This document shows, one piece after another, positions 7,471-15,341 of a DNA stretch of 41,654 nt. The translations under genes and the position numbers were made by a program. Under the pieces are notes generated by a model. It was not told the DNA's origin. It did no database searches and worked only from the letters and a program-made list of their open reading frames with translations. This DNA is from AR5 sp035762565 (GTDB lineage Bacteria; Methylomirabilota; Methylomirabilia; Rokubacteriales; CSP1-6): NCBI GenBank assembly GCA_035762565.1, contig DASTOJ010000168.1, positions 1-41,654 of the forward strand. The letters run 5' to 3'. Within the stretch, counting starts at the first letter, position 1. Every line of letters begins with the position of its first letter.

Positions 7471-7932
7471 ATGGCTGGCCCGGCGCGGCGGTGGTTCGAG
7501 GACATCGTGGTCGGCGAGGAGTACGAGTCCCCGGGACGCACCGTCACCGAGAGCGACATCGTGCTGTTCGCGGGCCTGTCCGGCGACTACAACGTCCTGC
7601 ACACCGATGCCGAGTTCATGAAGGCCTCGATCTTCGGCGAGCGGATCGCGCACGGTCTGCTGGGCCTCGCCATCCAGGCGGGGCTCTTCTCCCGGGCGAC
7701 CCCGGCCTACGCGACGCTCGGCTCCGCGGGGTTGCGCTGGAAGTTCAAGGGGCCGATCAAGATCGGCGACACGATCCGCGTGCGGGCCCGAGTGGCCGCC
7801 AAGAAGGAGATCGCCGAGGCCGACCGCGGGCTCGTCACCCTGGAACGCCGGGTGCTCAACCAGCGCGACGAGGTCGTGCAGGAGGGCGAGACCGACCTGC
7901 TGGTCGAGCGCCGGCCGGTCGGGGGACGCTGA
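7471..7932 (+). CDS. MaoC-like (R)-specific enoyl-CoA hydratase, catalytic subunit
   Basis: The protein has 153 aa in a single hot-dog domain. It keeps the hydratase signature: SGDYNVLHTD supplies the catalytic Asp and His around residues 38-44, followed by FGERIAHGLLGLA. The family hydrates 2-enoyl-CoA to (R)-3-hydroxyacyl-CoA. I chose ATG 7471 because the fold begins right there (WFEDIVVGEEYESPGRTV) and a -10 lies just upstream. The open frame back to 7369 contains no domain sequence. The next gene begins within 10 bp and is a paralogue without the catalytic pair, so the two may form a heteromer. Confidence 0.85.
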   Translation: MAGPARRWFEDIVVGEEYESPGRTVTESDIVLFAGLSGDYNVLHTDAEFMKASIFGERIAHGLLGLAIQAGLFSRATPAYATLGSAGLRWKFKGPIKIGDTIRVRARVAAKKEIAEADRGLVTLERRVLNQRDEVVQEGETDLLVERRPVGGR

Positions 7933-7940
7933 GGGTGGGT

Positions 7941-8348
7941 GTGGCCGCGCCCCATCGTTCCTACTTCGAGGACGTCGAGGTGGGCACGGTCGTCGAGACT
8001 CCCGCCATGACGGTCACCCAGGCCCACATCACGCTCTACTCGGGCCTCACCCAGGACGCCGCCGAGCCCGGCGCGGTGCCCGACCTGCTCCCGCTTTGCC
8101 TCACCACAGGGCTCGGCTGGCGTATCGAGAAGCCCCCGCTGGCGGTCCTGGCCTTCATGGGCTTCGAGTGGCGGATGGTCGCGCCGCTGCGCGTGGGCGA
8201 CACCATCCACAGCCGCGCCCGCATGGCCGCCAAGCGCTCGATGCGCGAGGGCGGGGTGATCGTCGAGGACCGCGAGGTGATCAACCAGCGGGGGGAGGTC
8301 GTCCACCAGGGAAGGTTCACCTTCCTGGTCGCCAAGCGCCCCACCTGA
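7941..8348 (+). CDS. MaoC/hot-dog domain protein lacking catalytic residues
   Basis: The protein has 135 aa. It is homologous in layout to its neighbour: YFEDVEVGTVVETPAMTV, then ITLYSGLTQD, a VGDTIHSRARM strand, and a C-terminal REVINQRGEVVHQG. The Asp/His hydratase pair is absent: DAAEPG stands where DYNVLHTD is found and LCLTTGLGW where IAHGLLG is found. In actinobacterial ChsH1-ChsH2 one MaoC-like chain is catalytic and its partner is not. This pair has the same appearance, but such a complex is inference. GTG 7941 follows GAGGGTGG at proper spacing. GTG 7935 is an alternative. Confidence 0.7.
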   Translation: MAAPHRSYFEDVEVGTVVETPAMTVTQAHITLYSGLTQDAAEPGAVPDLLPLCLTTGLGWRIEKPPLAVLAFMGFEWRMVAPLRVGDTIHSRARMAAKRSMREGGVIVEDREVINQRGEVVHQGRFTFLVAKRPT

Positions 8349-8361
8349 CAGGTCGGGTGCC

Positions 8362-8391
8362 TTGACAAGCGGTCGTCCGCCCCGGTACAAA
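8362..8391 (+). promoter_or_regulatory. Sigma70-type promoter of the ABC importer operon
   Basis: TTGACA (8362-8367), 18-bp spacer, TACAAA (8386-8391), giving a ~45-nt leader with GGAGGG before ATG 8443. It has the same 18-bp spacer as three other TTGACA promoters in the window, but here with a normal leader. Confidence 0.7.
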
Positions 8392-8442
8392 GGCTCCACT
8401 TCCCAGAACCGGCATGCACCGAGAAACCCAACGGAGGGTCCC

Positions 8443-9729
8443 ATGAGCCTGTCGCTCAGTCGCCGTCACTTCCTCACGACCTCGGCCGGCGCCGCCGCCG
8501 CCCTCGCCCTGGACCGGGCCCCGGCCCACGCGCAGAAACGCGAGCTGACGTTCCTGTCCTGGAACCACTTCGTACCGGCCGCCGACGACGAGCTGCGCAA
8601 GCAGGCCGAGGCGTTCGGCAAGCAGGCCAACTGCACGGTGCGCGTGGACACGATCGCCCACCTGCAGCTGGACGCCAAGTTCGCCGCCGAGGCCCAGTCG
8701 CAGTCGGGCCACGACATGATCCGCACCCACGGCGCGGTGCCTTTCGTCTACGAGAGCAAGCTGGCGGACGTCGGCGACGTCGTCGACAAGCTCGGCAAGG
8801 CGTACGGTGGCTGGTATCCGTTCGCGGCGGAGATCGGCCAGACAGCCTCCGGCTGGCGCGCGATCCCGTGGTTCTGGATCTCGTTCCCGGCGACTTACAA
8901 CATGGCGCACTTCAAGAAGGCGGGCTTCGAGTATCCCAAGACGTGGGCTGAGCTGGTCAAGCAGGGCAAGGTGCTCAAGAAGCAAGGCAACCCGGTCGGC
9001 ATCCCCATCAGTCACTGCTCGGACACCCAGACGACGTACTGGTCGGTGGCGTGGTCCTACGGCGCCAAGGTGCTGGAGGCCGACAGCAAGACCCCGGCGA
9101 TCAACTCCGACAAGACCGCCCAGGTGATCGAGTGGTACAAGGAGCTCTACAAGGACGCGATGGAGCCGGAGGTCCTGTCCTGGGACGACGCCGGCAACAA
9201 CCGGTTCATGCTCTCCGGCAAGGGCTCATGGATCCACAACCCGATCAGCCCCTACAACGCCGCCCTCAAGGAGAAGATGCCGATCGCCGACGACATCAAC
9301 CACCACGTCAGCCCCGCCGGGCCGGCCGGCACCCACTCGGCACCGCCGATCCTCGGGCTCGGGATCTGGAAGTTCTCCAAGAACGTCGAGCTGGCGAAGG
9401 AGTTCATCCAGTTCCTGTACCGCAAGGAGAACTTCGACGCCTGGATCGTGGCCTCGAACGCGTTCAACCACCCGCCTCTCAAGAATCTCGCCGACCACCC
9501 GATCTGGGCGCGCAACCCCAAGTTCGCCATGCTGCCGGGCGAGGCCCAGTTCGCTCATCCGCGCGGCTGGCCCGGGAAGCCCAACGACGCCGTCGGGCGG
9601 ATCGAGTCCAACTACGTCCTGGCCGACATGCTGGCCAAGGCCATCAACGGCATGCCGACTGCGCGCGCGATGGCGTGGGCGCAGGACCAGATCGTGCTCG
9701 CGGTGAAGGGCCAGCTCAAGGCCGGTTAA
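8443..9729 (+). CDS. ABC transporter substrate-binding protein (family 1 sugar-type, Tat signal)
   Basis: The protein has 428 aa. The N-terminus SRRHFLTTSAGAAAALALDRA is a twin-arginine signal ending near AHAQ. The rest is an extracellular solute-binding protein of the MalE/UgpB type: an early ELTFLSWNHF strand, a hinge motif GVPIxx-like GIPISHCSDTQTTYW, and a tryptophan-rich ligand region (WFWISFPATYNMA). Two permease genes follow directly, the first starting at the base after this stop. GGAGGG 5-6 nt before the ATG sets the start. The substrate is probably a sugar, polyol or glycerol-phosphate-like solute, and cannot be told from sequence alone. Confidence 0.88.
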   Translation: MSLSLSRRHFLTTSAGAAAALALDRAPAHAQKRELTFLSWNHFVPAADDELRKQAEAFGKQANCTVRVDTIAHLQLDAKFAAEAQSQSGHDMIRTHGAVPFVYESKLADVGDVVDKLGKAYGGWYPFAAEIGQTASGWRAIPWFWISFPATYNMAHFKKAGFEYPKTWAELVKQGKVLKKQGNPVGIPISHCSDTQTTYWSVAWSYGAKVLEADSKTPAINSDKTAQVIEWYKELYKDAMEPEVLSWDDAGNNRFMLSGKGSWIHNPISPYNAALKEKMPIADDINHHVSPAGPAGTHSAPPILGLGIWKFSKNVELAKEFIQFLYRKENFDAWIVASNAFNHPPLKNLADHPIWARNPKFAMLPGEAQFAHPRGWPGKPNDAVGRIESNYVLADMLAKAINGMPTARAMAWAQDQIVLAVKGQLKAG

Positions 9730-10668
9730 ATGGCGGTCGGGGATCGGATCCTCGAGGGCGCCGCGGCGCCGCGGTCCGGCGCCCTCGAGCGGCTGCGCGT
9801 GTGGTGGGAGCAGGAGCACGTGTTCGGCTACGGTCTCATCCTGCCCGCGCTTGTTCTGTTGGTGTGCCTGGTCGCGTACCCGTTCGGGATGGCGATCTAC
9901 TTCAGCCTGTCCGACTACTGGGTGGGCTCGCCGGGCGCCTTCGTCGGGCTCGACAACTTCCGCGCCCTGCTCGACAACGAGACGTTCCGCCAGACGCTGT
10001 GGAACTCGTTCGTCTTCACCACCATCGCGGTCGTTCTCAAGACCGTCCTCGGTGTCTGGCTGGCCCTGCTCCTGGCGCGCAACCTCCGCTTCAAGCGGCT
10101 GCTGCGGGGGGCGGTGCTGCTGCCGTGGGTCATTCCGACCGCGTTATCCGTGCTGGCCTGGTGGTGGATGTTCGACTCGCTCTACAGCGTGGTGAACTGG
10201 ACGGCCATCCGGCTGGGCCTCATGACCGCGCCCGGTCCCAACTGGCTCGGGCAGGCCGGCTACGCGATGACGGCGGTGATCGCGGTGAACGTCTGGCGCG
10301 GCCTGCCGTTCTTCGCCATCACGGTGCTGGCCGGGCTCGTCGCCATTCCCCGCGAGTACTACGAGGCCGCCGAGGTCGACGGCGCCGGGTCGTGGAGCCG
10401 GTTCTGGCACGTGACGCTGCCCCTCATCAAGCCGGTCATCGCCGTCGTCATCCTCTTCTCGACGATCTTCACCTTCAGCGACTTCAACATCGTGTACGTC
10501 CTGACGCGGGGCGGGCCCGTCAACAGCACGCACCTGTTCGCCACCCTGGCCTACCAGGTCGGGCTCAACGGGGGCAACCTGGGACAAGGGGCGGCCATCT
10601 CGCTCTTCCTGTTCCCGATGCTGGCGGGGGTGGTGTTCCTGCAGCTCTGGTACATCCGGCGCGAATGA
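9730..10668 (+). CDS. ABC sugar-type permease (UgpA/MalF-like)
   Basis: The protein has 312 aa and six membrane segments, starting with YGLILPALVLLVCLVAYPFG. The cytoplasmic coupling loop that docks the ATPase is present as EAAEVDGAGSWSRFWHVTLP. The start ATG directly follows the TAA of the binding-protein gene. The stop overlaps the next start by 4 bp (ATGA). It is one half of the membrane channel with the next gene. Confidence 0.9.
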   Translation: MAVGDRILEGAAAPRSGALERLRVWWEQEHVFGYGLILPALVLLVCLVAYPFGMAIYFSLSDYWVGSPGAFVGLDNFRALLDNETFRQTLWNSFVFTTIAVVLKTVLGVWLALLLARNLRFKRLLRGAVLLPWVIPTALSVLAWWWMFDSLYSVVNWTAIRLGLMTAPGPNWLGQAGYAMTAVIAVNVWRGLPFFAITVLAGLVAIPREYYEAAEVDGAGSWSRFWHVTLPLIKPVIAVVILFSTIFTFSDFNIVYVLTRGGPVNSTHLFATLAYQVGLNGGNLGQGAAISLFLFPMLAGVVFLQLWYIRRE

Positions 10669-11528
10669 GCGCGGTCGGGGTCCGGGGACGCGGCGGGCGG
10701 CTTCGCTCGAGCCTGTTTGGCTACGCGGGTCTGCTGCCGTTCATCTTCTTCGCGCTCTTCCCGTTCTACTTCATGATCGTCACCTCGCTGAAGTCCAACG
10801 CCGAGCTCTACAACCTCAAGTCGATCCCGTTCTGGGTGCAGAGCGGCGTCATCACCGATCACTACCGGTACCTGTTCTTCCGCACCGACTTCCTGGTGTG
10901 GATCAAGAACAGCCTGATCATCAGCGTGGTGGCCACCTCCGCCTCGCTGGTCATCTCGATCCTGGCCGGCTACAGCCTGGCGCGGCTGCGCTTCCCGGGG
11001 GTCGGGTCCTTTGGCACCGCCGTGTTCATCACCTACCTGGTCCCGCCAACGCTGCTGTTCCTGCCCCTGTCGCAGGTGGTGGTGTGGCTGGGCATCGCCG
11101 ACTCCATCTGGGCGCTGATCGTGACCTATCCGACGTTCCTGGTGCCGTTCTCCACGTGGCTGCTCATGGGCTACTTCCGCACGGTGCCGCGGGAGGTCGA
11201 GGAGTGCGCGCTGGTGGACGGGGCCAGCCGGTTCCAGACGCTGGTGCGCATCGTGCTGCCGATGGCCGTGCCGGGCATCGTGTGCGCCGCGCTCTTCTCG
11301 TTCACCCTGACGTGGAACGAGTTCATCTACGCCCTCACGTTCGTCTCCCAGACAGCCAACAAGACCGCGGTGGTCGGGGTCACTGCCGACCTCATCCGCG
11401 GGGACATCTACTACTGGGGCTCGCTGATGGCGGGCGCGGTGGTGGCCAGCCTGCCGATCGTGGTCATCTACGTCTGGTTCCTCGACTACTACGTCTCCGG
11501 CCTCACCGCCGGCGCGGTAAAGGGCTAG
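10665..11528 (+). CDS. ABC sugar-type permease (UgpE/MalG-like)
   Basis: The protein has 287 aa and six membrane segments. The coupling loop is EECALVDGASRFQTLVRIVL, and it is followed by TWNEFIYAL, which is typical of MalG/UgpE-type permeases. ATG 10665 overlaps the preceding stop. No ATP-binding gene follows: the next gene is a serine hydrolase on its own promoter. An ATPase encoded elsewhere (as with shared MsiK/UgpC-type subunits) must therefore be supplied. Confidence 0.9.
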   Translation: MSAVGVRGRGGRLRSSLFGYAGLLPFIFFALFPFYFMIVTSLKSNAELYNLKSIPFWVQSGVITDHYRYLFFRTDFLVWIKNSLIISVVATSASLVISILAGYSLARLRFPGVGSFGTAVFITYLVPPTLLFLPLSQVVVWLGIADSIWALIVTYPTFLVPFSTWLLMGYFRTVPREVEECALVDGASRFQTLVRIVLPMAVPGIVCAALFSFTLTWNEFIYALTFVSQTANKTAVVGVTADLIRGDIYYWGSLMAGAVVASLPIVVIYVWFLDYYVSGLTAGAVKG

Positions 11529-11561
11529 CGCCGACCCGTCCCCGAGCTGCGAGCGGCGTGC

Positions 11562-11567
11562 TAGACT
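11562..11567 (+). promoter_or_regulatory. -10 hexamer (TAGACT) of the serine hydrolase gene
   Basis: TAGACT lies 22 nt before ATG 11590, with CGGAGGA between them as a normal ribosome site. No convincing -35 is seen. Confidence 0.35.
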
Positions 11568-11589
11568 CGCACTCCATCGGAGGACGCCC

Positions 11590-12729
11590 ATGAACTTCCC
11601 GCTCGCCTCGTCCACGCCACCTGCCCTGGGATTCGCCACGGAGCATCTCGAACGGCTCGGCCGCACCATCGAAGACCACATCGGGGCGGGGCGCTACCCG
11701 GGCGCCCAGATCGCGCTGGCCCGTCACGGCAAGCTGGCCCTGGCGCGGACGTTCGGTGACGCGGCGCTGGAGCCCTCGCAGCAGCCGGCCGCGGACGACA
11801 CGCTGTGGCTGCTCTACTCGAACACCAAGGTGATCACCGCGTGCGCGGTGTGGCTGCTGGTCGAGCGTGGCGCGCTGCGCTTCACGGACACGGTGGCCGA
11901 GCACGTGCCGGGCTTCGAGGCCAACGGCAAGGGCGGCATCACGCTCATCCAGCTGCTCACGCACCAGGGCGGCTTCCCGAGCGCGGACGTACCGCGGGAA
12001 GCCTGGGAGGACCACGAGCTGCTGCGGCGCGTGGTCTGCAACTTCACGCTGGAGTTCACGCCGGGCACCCGGATGCACTACCACGGCCGGGCCGCCCACT
12101 GGACGGCGGCGGTCCTCATCGAGGCGCTGACCAGGCAGGACTACCGCGCGTTCATCCGCGACAACGTCGTCGATCCGCTCGGGCTCGGCGGCGAGCTGTT
12201 CGTCGGGCTGCCGGAGGTCGAGGGCAAGCGGGCGGCGGACATGCACGAGCCGTCGGCCGACGGCACGAAGCTCGTGCGGCGCGCCGAGGAGAACAACGCG
12301 CCCTTCCGCCGGGCCGGCACGCCGGGCGGCGGGGGCTACGCGACCGCGCGGGCGATGGCCGCCTTCTACCAGATGCTGGCCGCGGGCGGCACCCTCAACG
12401 GCGTGCGATTGCTCTCGCCGCGGATGGTGCAGTACGTCACCCGCAACCACACCGGCGACATGGTGGACGCCCACATGGGCATGCCGATGCACCGCGGCCT
12501 CGGACCCCACTCGCGCGGTACCACGCCGACCATCCGGGGGCTCGGCTCGCTGGCTTCGCCCCGCACGTTCGGCCACGGCGGCGTGGGCTCCTCGTACTGC
12601 TGGGCCGACCCGGACTCCGGCGTGTCGTTCGCCTACCTGACGAACGGGCGGCTGCCGGACCCCTGGCACAGCGCCCGGCTGGACGTCGTCAGCAACTGCG
12701 TGCACAGCGCGATCAACCTGGAGGCATAG
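11590..12729 (+). CDS. Serine hydrolase, beta-lactamase class C / family VIII esterase fold
   Basis: The protein has 379 aa. The S-x-x-K nucleophile motif is SNTK at 77-80 (LLYSNTKVITA). The tyrosine element is at Y164 (HYHGRAAHW), where YxN is usual. The third motif is HGG at 329-331 (TFGHGGVGSSYCW). There is no secretion signal, so it is probably cytoplasmic and an esterase or peptidase-like enzyme rather than a beta-lactamase. A Shine-Dalgarno GGAGGA supports the start. The substrate is unknown. It lies after the ABC importer but appears separately transcribed. Confidence 0.85.
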   Translation: MNFPLASSTPPALGFATEHLERLGRTIEDHIGAGRYPGAQIALARHGKLALARTFGDAALEPSQQPAADDTLWLLYSNTKVITACAVWLLVERGALRFTDTVAEHVPGFEANGKGGITLIQLLTHQGGFPSADVPREAWEDHELLRRVVCNFTLEFTPGTRMHYHGRAAHWTAAVLIEALTRQDYRAFIRDNVVDPLGLGGELFVGLPEVEGKRAADMHEPSADGTKLVRRAEENNAPFRRAGTPGGGGYATARAMAAFYQMLAAGGTLNGVRLLSPRMVQYVTRNHTGDMVDAHMGMPMHRGLGPHSRGTTPTIRGLGSLASPRTFGHGGVGSSYCWADPDSGVSFAYLTNGRLPDPWHSARLDVVSNCVHSAINLEA

Positions 12730-12753
12730 ACGCGATGGCGATGGAGCGATAAC

Positions 12754-13464
12754 TTGAACTCGGAGGGGGCCTCGACGGCCCCCTCAAAGCCGCTGCTCGA
12801 AGGCGTGATCGCACCTGCGGGCGTCAGCCCTACCTTCTGGCGTCTCGTTCTCTCCGAGCCGCTCAGCACGCTGACGGTCGTCGATGTGGGCACGGGGACG
12901 GGGCGGCTGGCGCTGGGGTTGGCGGCATATTGCCGGCGGGTCGTTGGGATCGACCGGGATGCGGCGGCGATCGAGGAGGCCAGGCGGCGGGCCGTGGCGG
13001 CGGGCCTGGGGAACGTGGAGCTCCTGGTGCTGGACGCCGAGGCGGTGGATCACTACCGCGCGCTCGCCGAGGACGGCACGCCGCCCGACCTGATCGTCGC
13101 TCATCTCTGCGTGTCCGACCGCATCATCGACAACAGCGCGCGCTCGCTCGATCGTGACCGTGTCCTGGCGTTGGTGGGCTTCCACGCCGATCAGTGGCGA
13201 GAGACCGGGCGCCGCTCACGCTTCGCGTACGATGAGGACCAGATGCGCCGGGTGCTCGGCGCGCGGGGCTTCGCCGTCGAGCACCTCGAGGTGGAGCGGG
13301 AGGTGCAGGAGTTCGACTCGGTCGAGGCGGCGCTGGCGGCGGCGGTCGGGCTCCAGGAGCGCTGGAAGGCGGACGGGCGCTGGTTCCACTACGTGCGGTT
13401 CCTCGAGCAGGGGGGGCGAACGCTGACGCGGAGCCACCTGGTCGTGAAGGCGCGAAAGACGTGA
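12754..13464 (+). CDS. Class I SAM-dependent methyltransferase
   Basis: The protein has 236 aa with a TTG start at 12754 and GGAG 8 nt upstream. Motif I is VVDVGTGTGRLALGLA (about 42-57), motif II is VVGIDRD, and a later LLVLDAEAVD and LIVAHLCVSD fit the Rossmann-like SAM fold. The second half (about 130-236) is helical with no recognised substrate motif. The substrate cannot be assigned. The stop overlaps queG by 4 bp (GTGA), so the two are co-translated. Confidence 0.8.
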   Translation: MNSEGASTAPSKPLLEGVIAPAGVSPTFWRLVLSEPLSTLTVVDVGTGTGRLALGLAAYCRRVVGIDRDAAAIEEARRRAVAAGLGNVELLVLDAEAVDHYRALAEDGTPPDLIVAHLCVSDRIIDNSARSLDRDRVLALVGFHADQWRETGRRSRFAYDEDQMRRVLGARGFAVEHLEVEREVQEFDSVEAALAAAVGLQERWKADGRWFHYVRFLEQGGRTLTRSHLVVKARKT

Positions 13465-14486
13465 CGTTGGCGGCGCTGGCGCTGACGCAGTCGGTGAAGG
13501 CCCGGGCGCTGGAGGTCGGCTTCGACCGGGTGGCGGTCGGCCCGGGGGGGCCTGCCGAGCACGCGGACCGCTTCGAGGCCTGGCTCGACGCCGGTTACGC
13601 GGCCGGCATGGACTACCTGGCCCGCACGCGGCGCGAGCGCGGCGACCCGGCGGCGCTGCTGCCGGGCTGCCGGGCCGTCGTGACGGTCGCGCTGGCATAC
13701 GGGCCGCGCGAGGACGAGGCCGGCTGGCAGTCCGTATCCCGCTACGCGCGCGGCGCCGACTACCACGACTTCATGCGCCCGCGGCTGGCGGCCCTCGCCG
13801 AGCACCTGCGCGAGGCGGGCGGGCCCGGGGTGGCCAGCCGGGCGGCGGTGGACACGAGCGCCGTGCTGGAGCGCGACCTGGCCGCGCGTGCCGGCCTGGG
13901 CTGGATCGGCAAGAACACGAACCTCCTCGCGCCCGGCGGCGGCTCGTACTTCTTCATCGGGTGCGTGCTGACGACGGCGGCGCTGGTCCCCGACGGGCCG
14001 ATTGGCGATCACTGCGGCACCTGCACGGCCTGCCTGGACGCCTGTCCGACCGGCGCGTTCGTCGCTCCCTGGGTCCTCGACGCGCGCCGATGCCTGGCCT
14101 ATCTGACCATCGAGCACCGCGGCGATGTCCCCGGCGAGTGGAAGCCCGCGATGCGCGACTGGCTCTTCGGCTGCGACGTGTGCCAGGAAGTGTGCCCGTG
14201 GAACCGCAAGGCCCCGCCGGCCCGGGAGCCCGCGCTGGCGCCGGCATCCCCGCTGCCGTCGCTCGGGCGCCTGCTCGAGATGGACGACGAGGCGTTCCGC
14301 GCGCGCTTCCACGGCAGCGCGCTGCGCCGGGCCCGTCGGGCCGGGCTGGCCCGTAACGCGGCGCTGCTGCTCGGCAACCGTGGCGATCGGGCGGCGGCGC
14401 CGGCACTGCGCCGCGCGCTCACGGACCCTGACGACGGCGTGCGGCGCGCGGCGGCCTGGGCGCTGGTGCGTCTCCGATCGACGTAG
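13461..14486 (+). CDS. queG: Epoxyqueuosine reductase QueG
   Basis: The protein has 341 aa. QueG catalyses the last step of queuosine synthesis in tRNA, reducing epoxyqueuosine with cobalamin and two 4Fe-4S clusters. The conserved region VDTSAVLERDLAARAGLGWI carries the catalytic Asp (D131). The ferredoxin-type clusters are bound by CGTCTACLDACP (C185, C188, C191, C195) and CDVCQEVCP (C238, C241, C245) plus C211. The C-terminus has a HEAT-like repeat (LTDPDDGVRRAAAWALVRL), which is normal for the family. It starts GTG 13461 inside the end of the methyltransferase gene. Confidence 0.95.
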   Translation: MTLAALALTQSVKARALEVGFDRVAVGPGGPAEHADRFEAWLDAGYAAGMDYLARTRRERGDPAALLPGCRAVVTVALAYGPREDEAGWQSVSRYARGADYHDFMRPRLAALAEHLREAGGPGVASRAAVDTSAVLERDLAARAGLGWIGKNTNLLAPGGGSYFFIGCVLTTAALVPDGPIGDHCGTCTACLDACPTGAFVAPWVLDARRCLAYLTIEHRGDVPGEWKPAMRDWLFGCDVCQEVCPWNRKAPPAREPALAPASPLPSLGRLLEMDDEAFRARFHGSALRRARRAGLARNAALLLGNRGDRAAAPALRRALTDPDDGVRRAAAWALVRLRST

Positions 14487-14605
14487 CCGCTTCTCCGGCG
14501 TCCTGCACCGTGAGCGTTTCGGCGAGGCTGTCGCTGGTACCGCCGTTGCACTCCTGTCTACGCGCACCGCGCGCTGATGCGCGGATGTCTCGAAAGGAGT
14601 CGGCA

Positions 14606-14788
14606 ATGGCGGATGACGTCAAGGACCCGGACAACAAGGACGCCGAGGAGAGCGGGCGGCCCGTCCAGCTCGATCGTGAGGACGAGGCCGACGAGATGGA
14701 CCAGCCGGACCCGAACGAGCAGCACGGCCGGCAGGGCGTGGAGCACGGCGGCCGGAAGGCGGGCCAGCCGCACGGTCAGAACCGCTAG
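14606..14788 (+). CDS. Small acidic, probably disordered protein (60 aa)
   Basis: The protein has 60 aa, rich in Asp, Glu, Gln, Asn, Gly and His, with almost no hydrophobic residues (MADDVKDPDNKDAEESGRP at the start; HGRQGVEHGGRKAGQPHGQ near the end). AAAGGAG 6 nt before ATG 14606 fixes the start and supports translation. It stands alone between queG and a VOC gene. I recognise no family. The composition resembles small hydrophilic stress or desiccation proteins, but this is only an analogy. Confidence 0.6.
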   Translation: MADDVKDPDNKDAEESGRPVQLDREDEADEMDQPDPNEQHGRQGVEHGGRKAGQPHGQNR

Positions 14789-14834
14789 TCCTTCGCCGTG
14801 AGGGCGATTTCGAGCCGCCGGGCCCGCGGCGCGC

Positions 14835-14840
14835 TATCCT
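14835..14840 (+). promoter_or_regulatory. -10 hexamer (TATCCT) of the VOC gene, leaderless start
   Basis: TATCCT ends 6 nt before ATG 14847. Initiation would fall on the start codon. There is no Shine-Dalgarno. Confidence 0.45.
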
Positions 14841-14846
14841 GGCCGC

Positions 14847-15221
14847 ATGCGGGTCCGGCGGCTCGATCACTTCGGCGTGGACGTCGCCGACCTGGCGCGC
14901 GCCGAGCACTTCTACACCGACGTGCTCGGCATGACGGTCCGGATGCGGCTCCCCGATCAGGTGCTGCTCTCCTATGGCGAGGGGAGCTGCGCGCTCTTCC
15001 TGAAACCCGACCGCGCGCCCGGCTCGCGCGACCTGATCGCCAATCCCCTCGGCAAGAGCCATCACGCGTTCGAGGTCTCCTGGCAGGACTACCAGGCCGC
15101 GCAGTTGCTGTTCGCCGAGCGCGGTATCCCCCATCACGCCCCGATCGACTGGGGCGACCACGAGTGCCTGTACTTCCTCGACCCCGACGGCAACCTGCTG
15201 GAGCTGATCGGCTATCGCTGA
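14847..15221 (+). CDS. VOC/glyoxalase superfamily metalloprotein
   Basis: The protein has 124 aa with two paired beta-alpha-beta-beta-beta modules. Probable metal ligands are H8 (RLDHFGVDVADL), H72 or H73 (KSHHAFEV) and E119 (DPDGNLLELIG). FYTDVLGM and FLDPDGN are standard VOC landmarks. Family members include glyoxalases, extradiol dioxygenases and fosfomycin-resistance enzymes. The length and single-domain form do not decide between them. It precedes the amidohydrolase operon but has its own -10. Confidence 0.8.
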   Translation: MRVRRLDHFGVDVADLARAEHFYTDVLGMTVRMRLPDQVLLSYGEGSCALFLKPDRAPGSRDLIANPLGKSHHAFEVSWQDYQAAQLLFAERGIPHHAPIDWGDHECLYFLDPDGNLLELIGYR

Positions 15222-15223
15222 GG

Positions 15224-15253
15224 TTGACACGACGGCCTCCTTCAGCGTACTCA
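15224..15253 (+). promoter_or_regulatory. Promoter of the 26-codon ORF / amidohydrolase-TTT operon
   Basis: TTGACA (15224-15229), 18-bp spacer, TACTCA (15248-15253), then 7 nt to ATG 15261. The geometry is identical to the mqnE promoter (18-bp spacer, 7 nt to start), predicting a leaderless transcript. Confidence 0.6.
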
Positions 15254-15260
15254 GAGCCGC

Positions 15261-15341
15261 ATGACGATCCTCCCGGCCGACCGCGACCCCCGGCAGTTCG
15301 CCGAGGTGGTCAAGAGGATCGGGCGCGTGGAGGCCAGGTGA
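15261..15341 (+). CDS. 26-residue leader-type ORF, translationally coupled to the amidohydrolase
   Basis: ATG 15261 begins a 26-codon frame (MTILPADRDPRQFAEVV... ending RVEAR). Its TGA (15339-15341) overlaps the GTG start of the next gene by 4 bp. A TTGACA-N18-TACTCA promoter ends 7 nt before the ATG. The exact overlap and promoter spacing argue that it is translated. It may serve to bring ribosomes to the amidohydrolase start, which has no Shine-Dalgarno. Equally it could be the remnant C-terminus of a lost gene. I recognise no peptide motif, and there are no runs of a regulatory amino acid. Confidence 0.45.
   Translation: MTILPADRDPRQFAEVVKRIGRVEAR

Noticed and set aside
9051..10664. An 825-codon open frame beginning inside the ABC binding-protein gene
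   Set aside because: Only its last ~287 codons (from 10665) are the real second permease. The earlier part is an off-frame reading of the binding protein and first permease.
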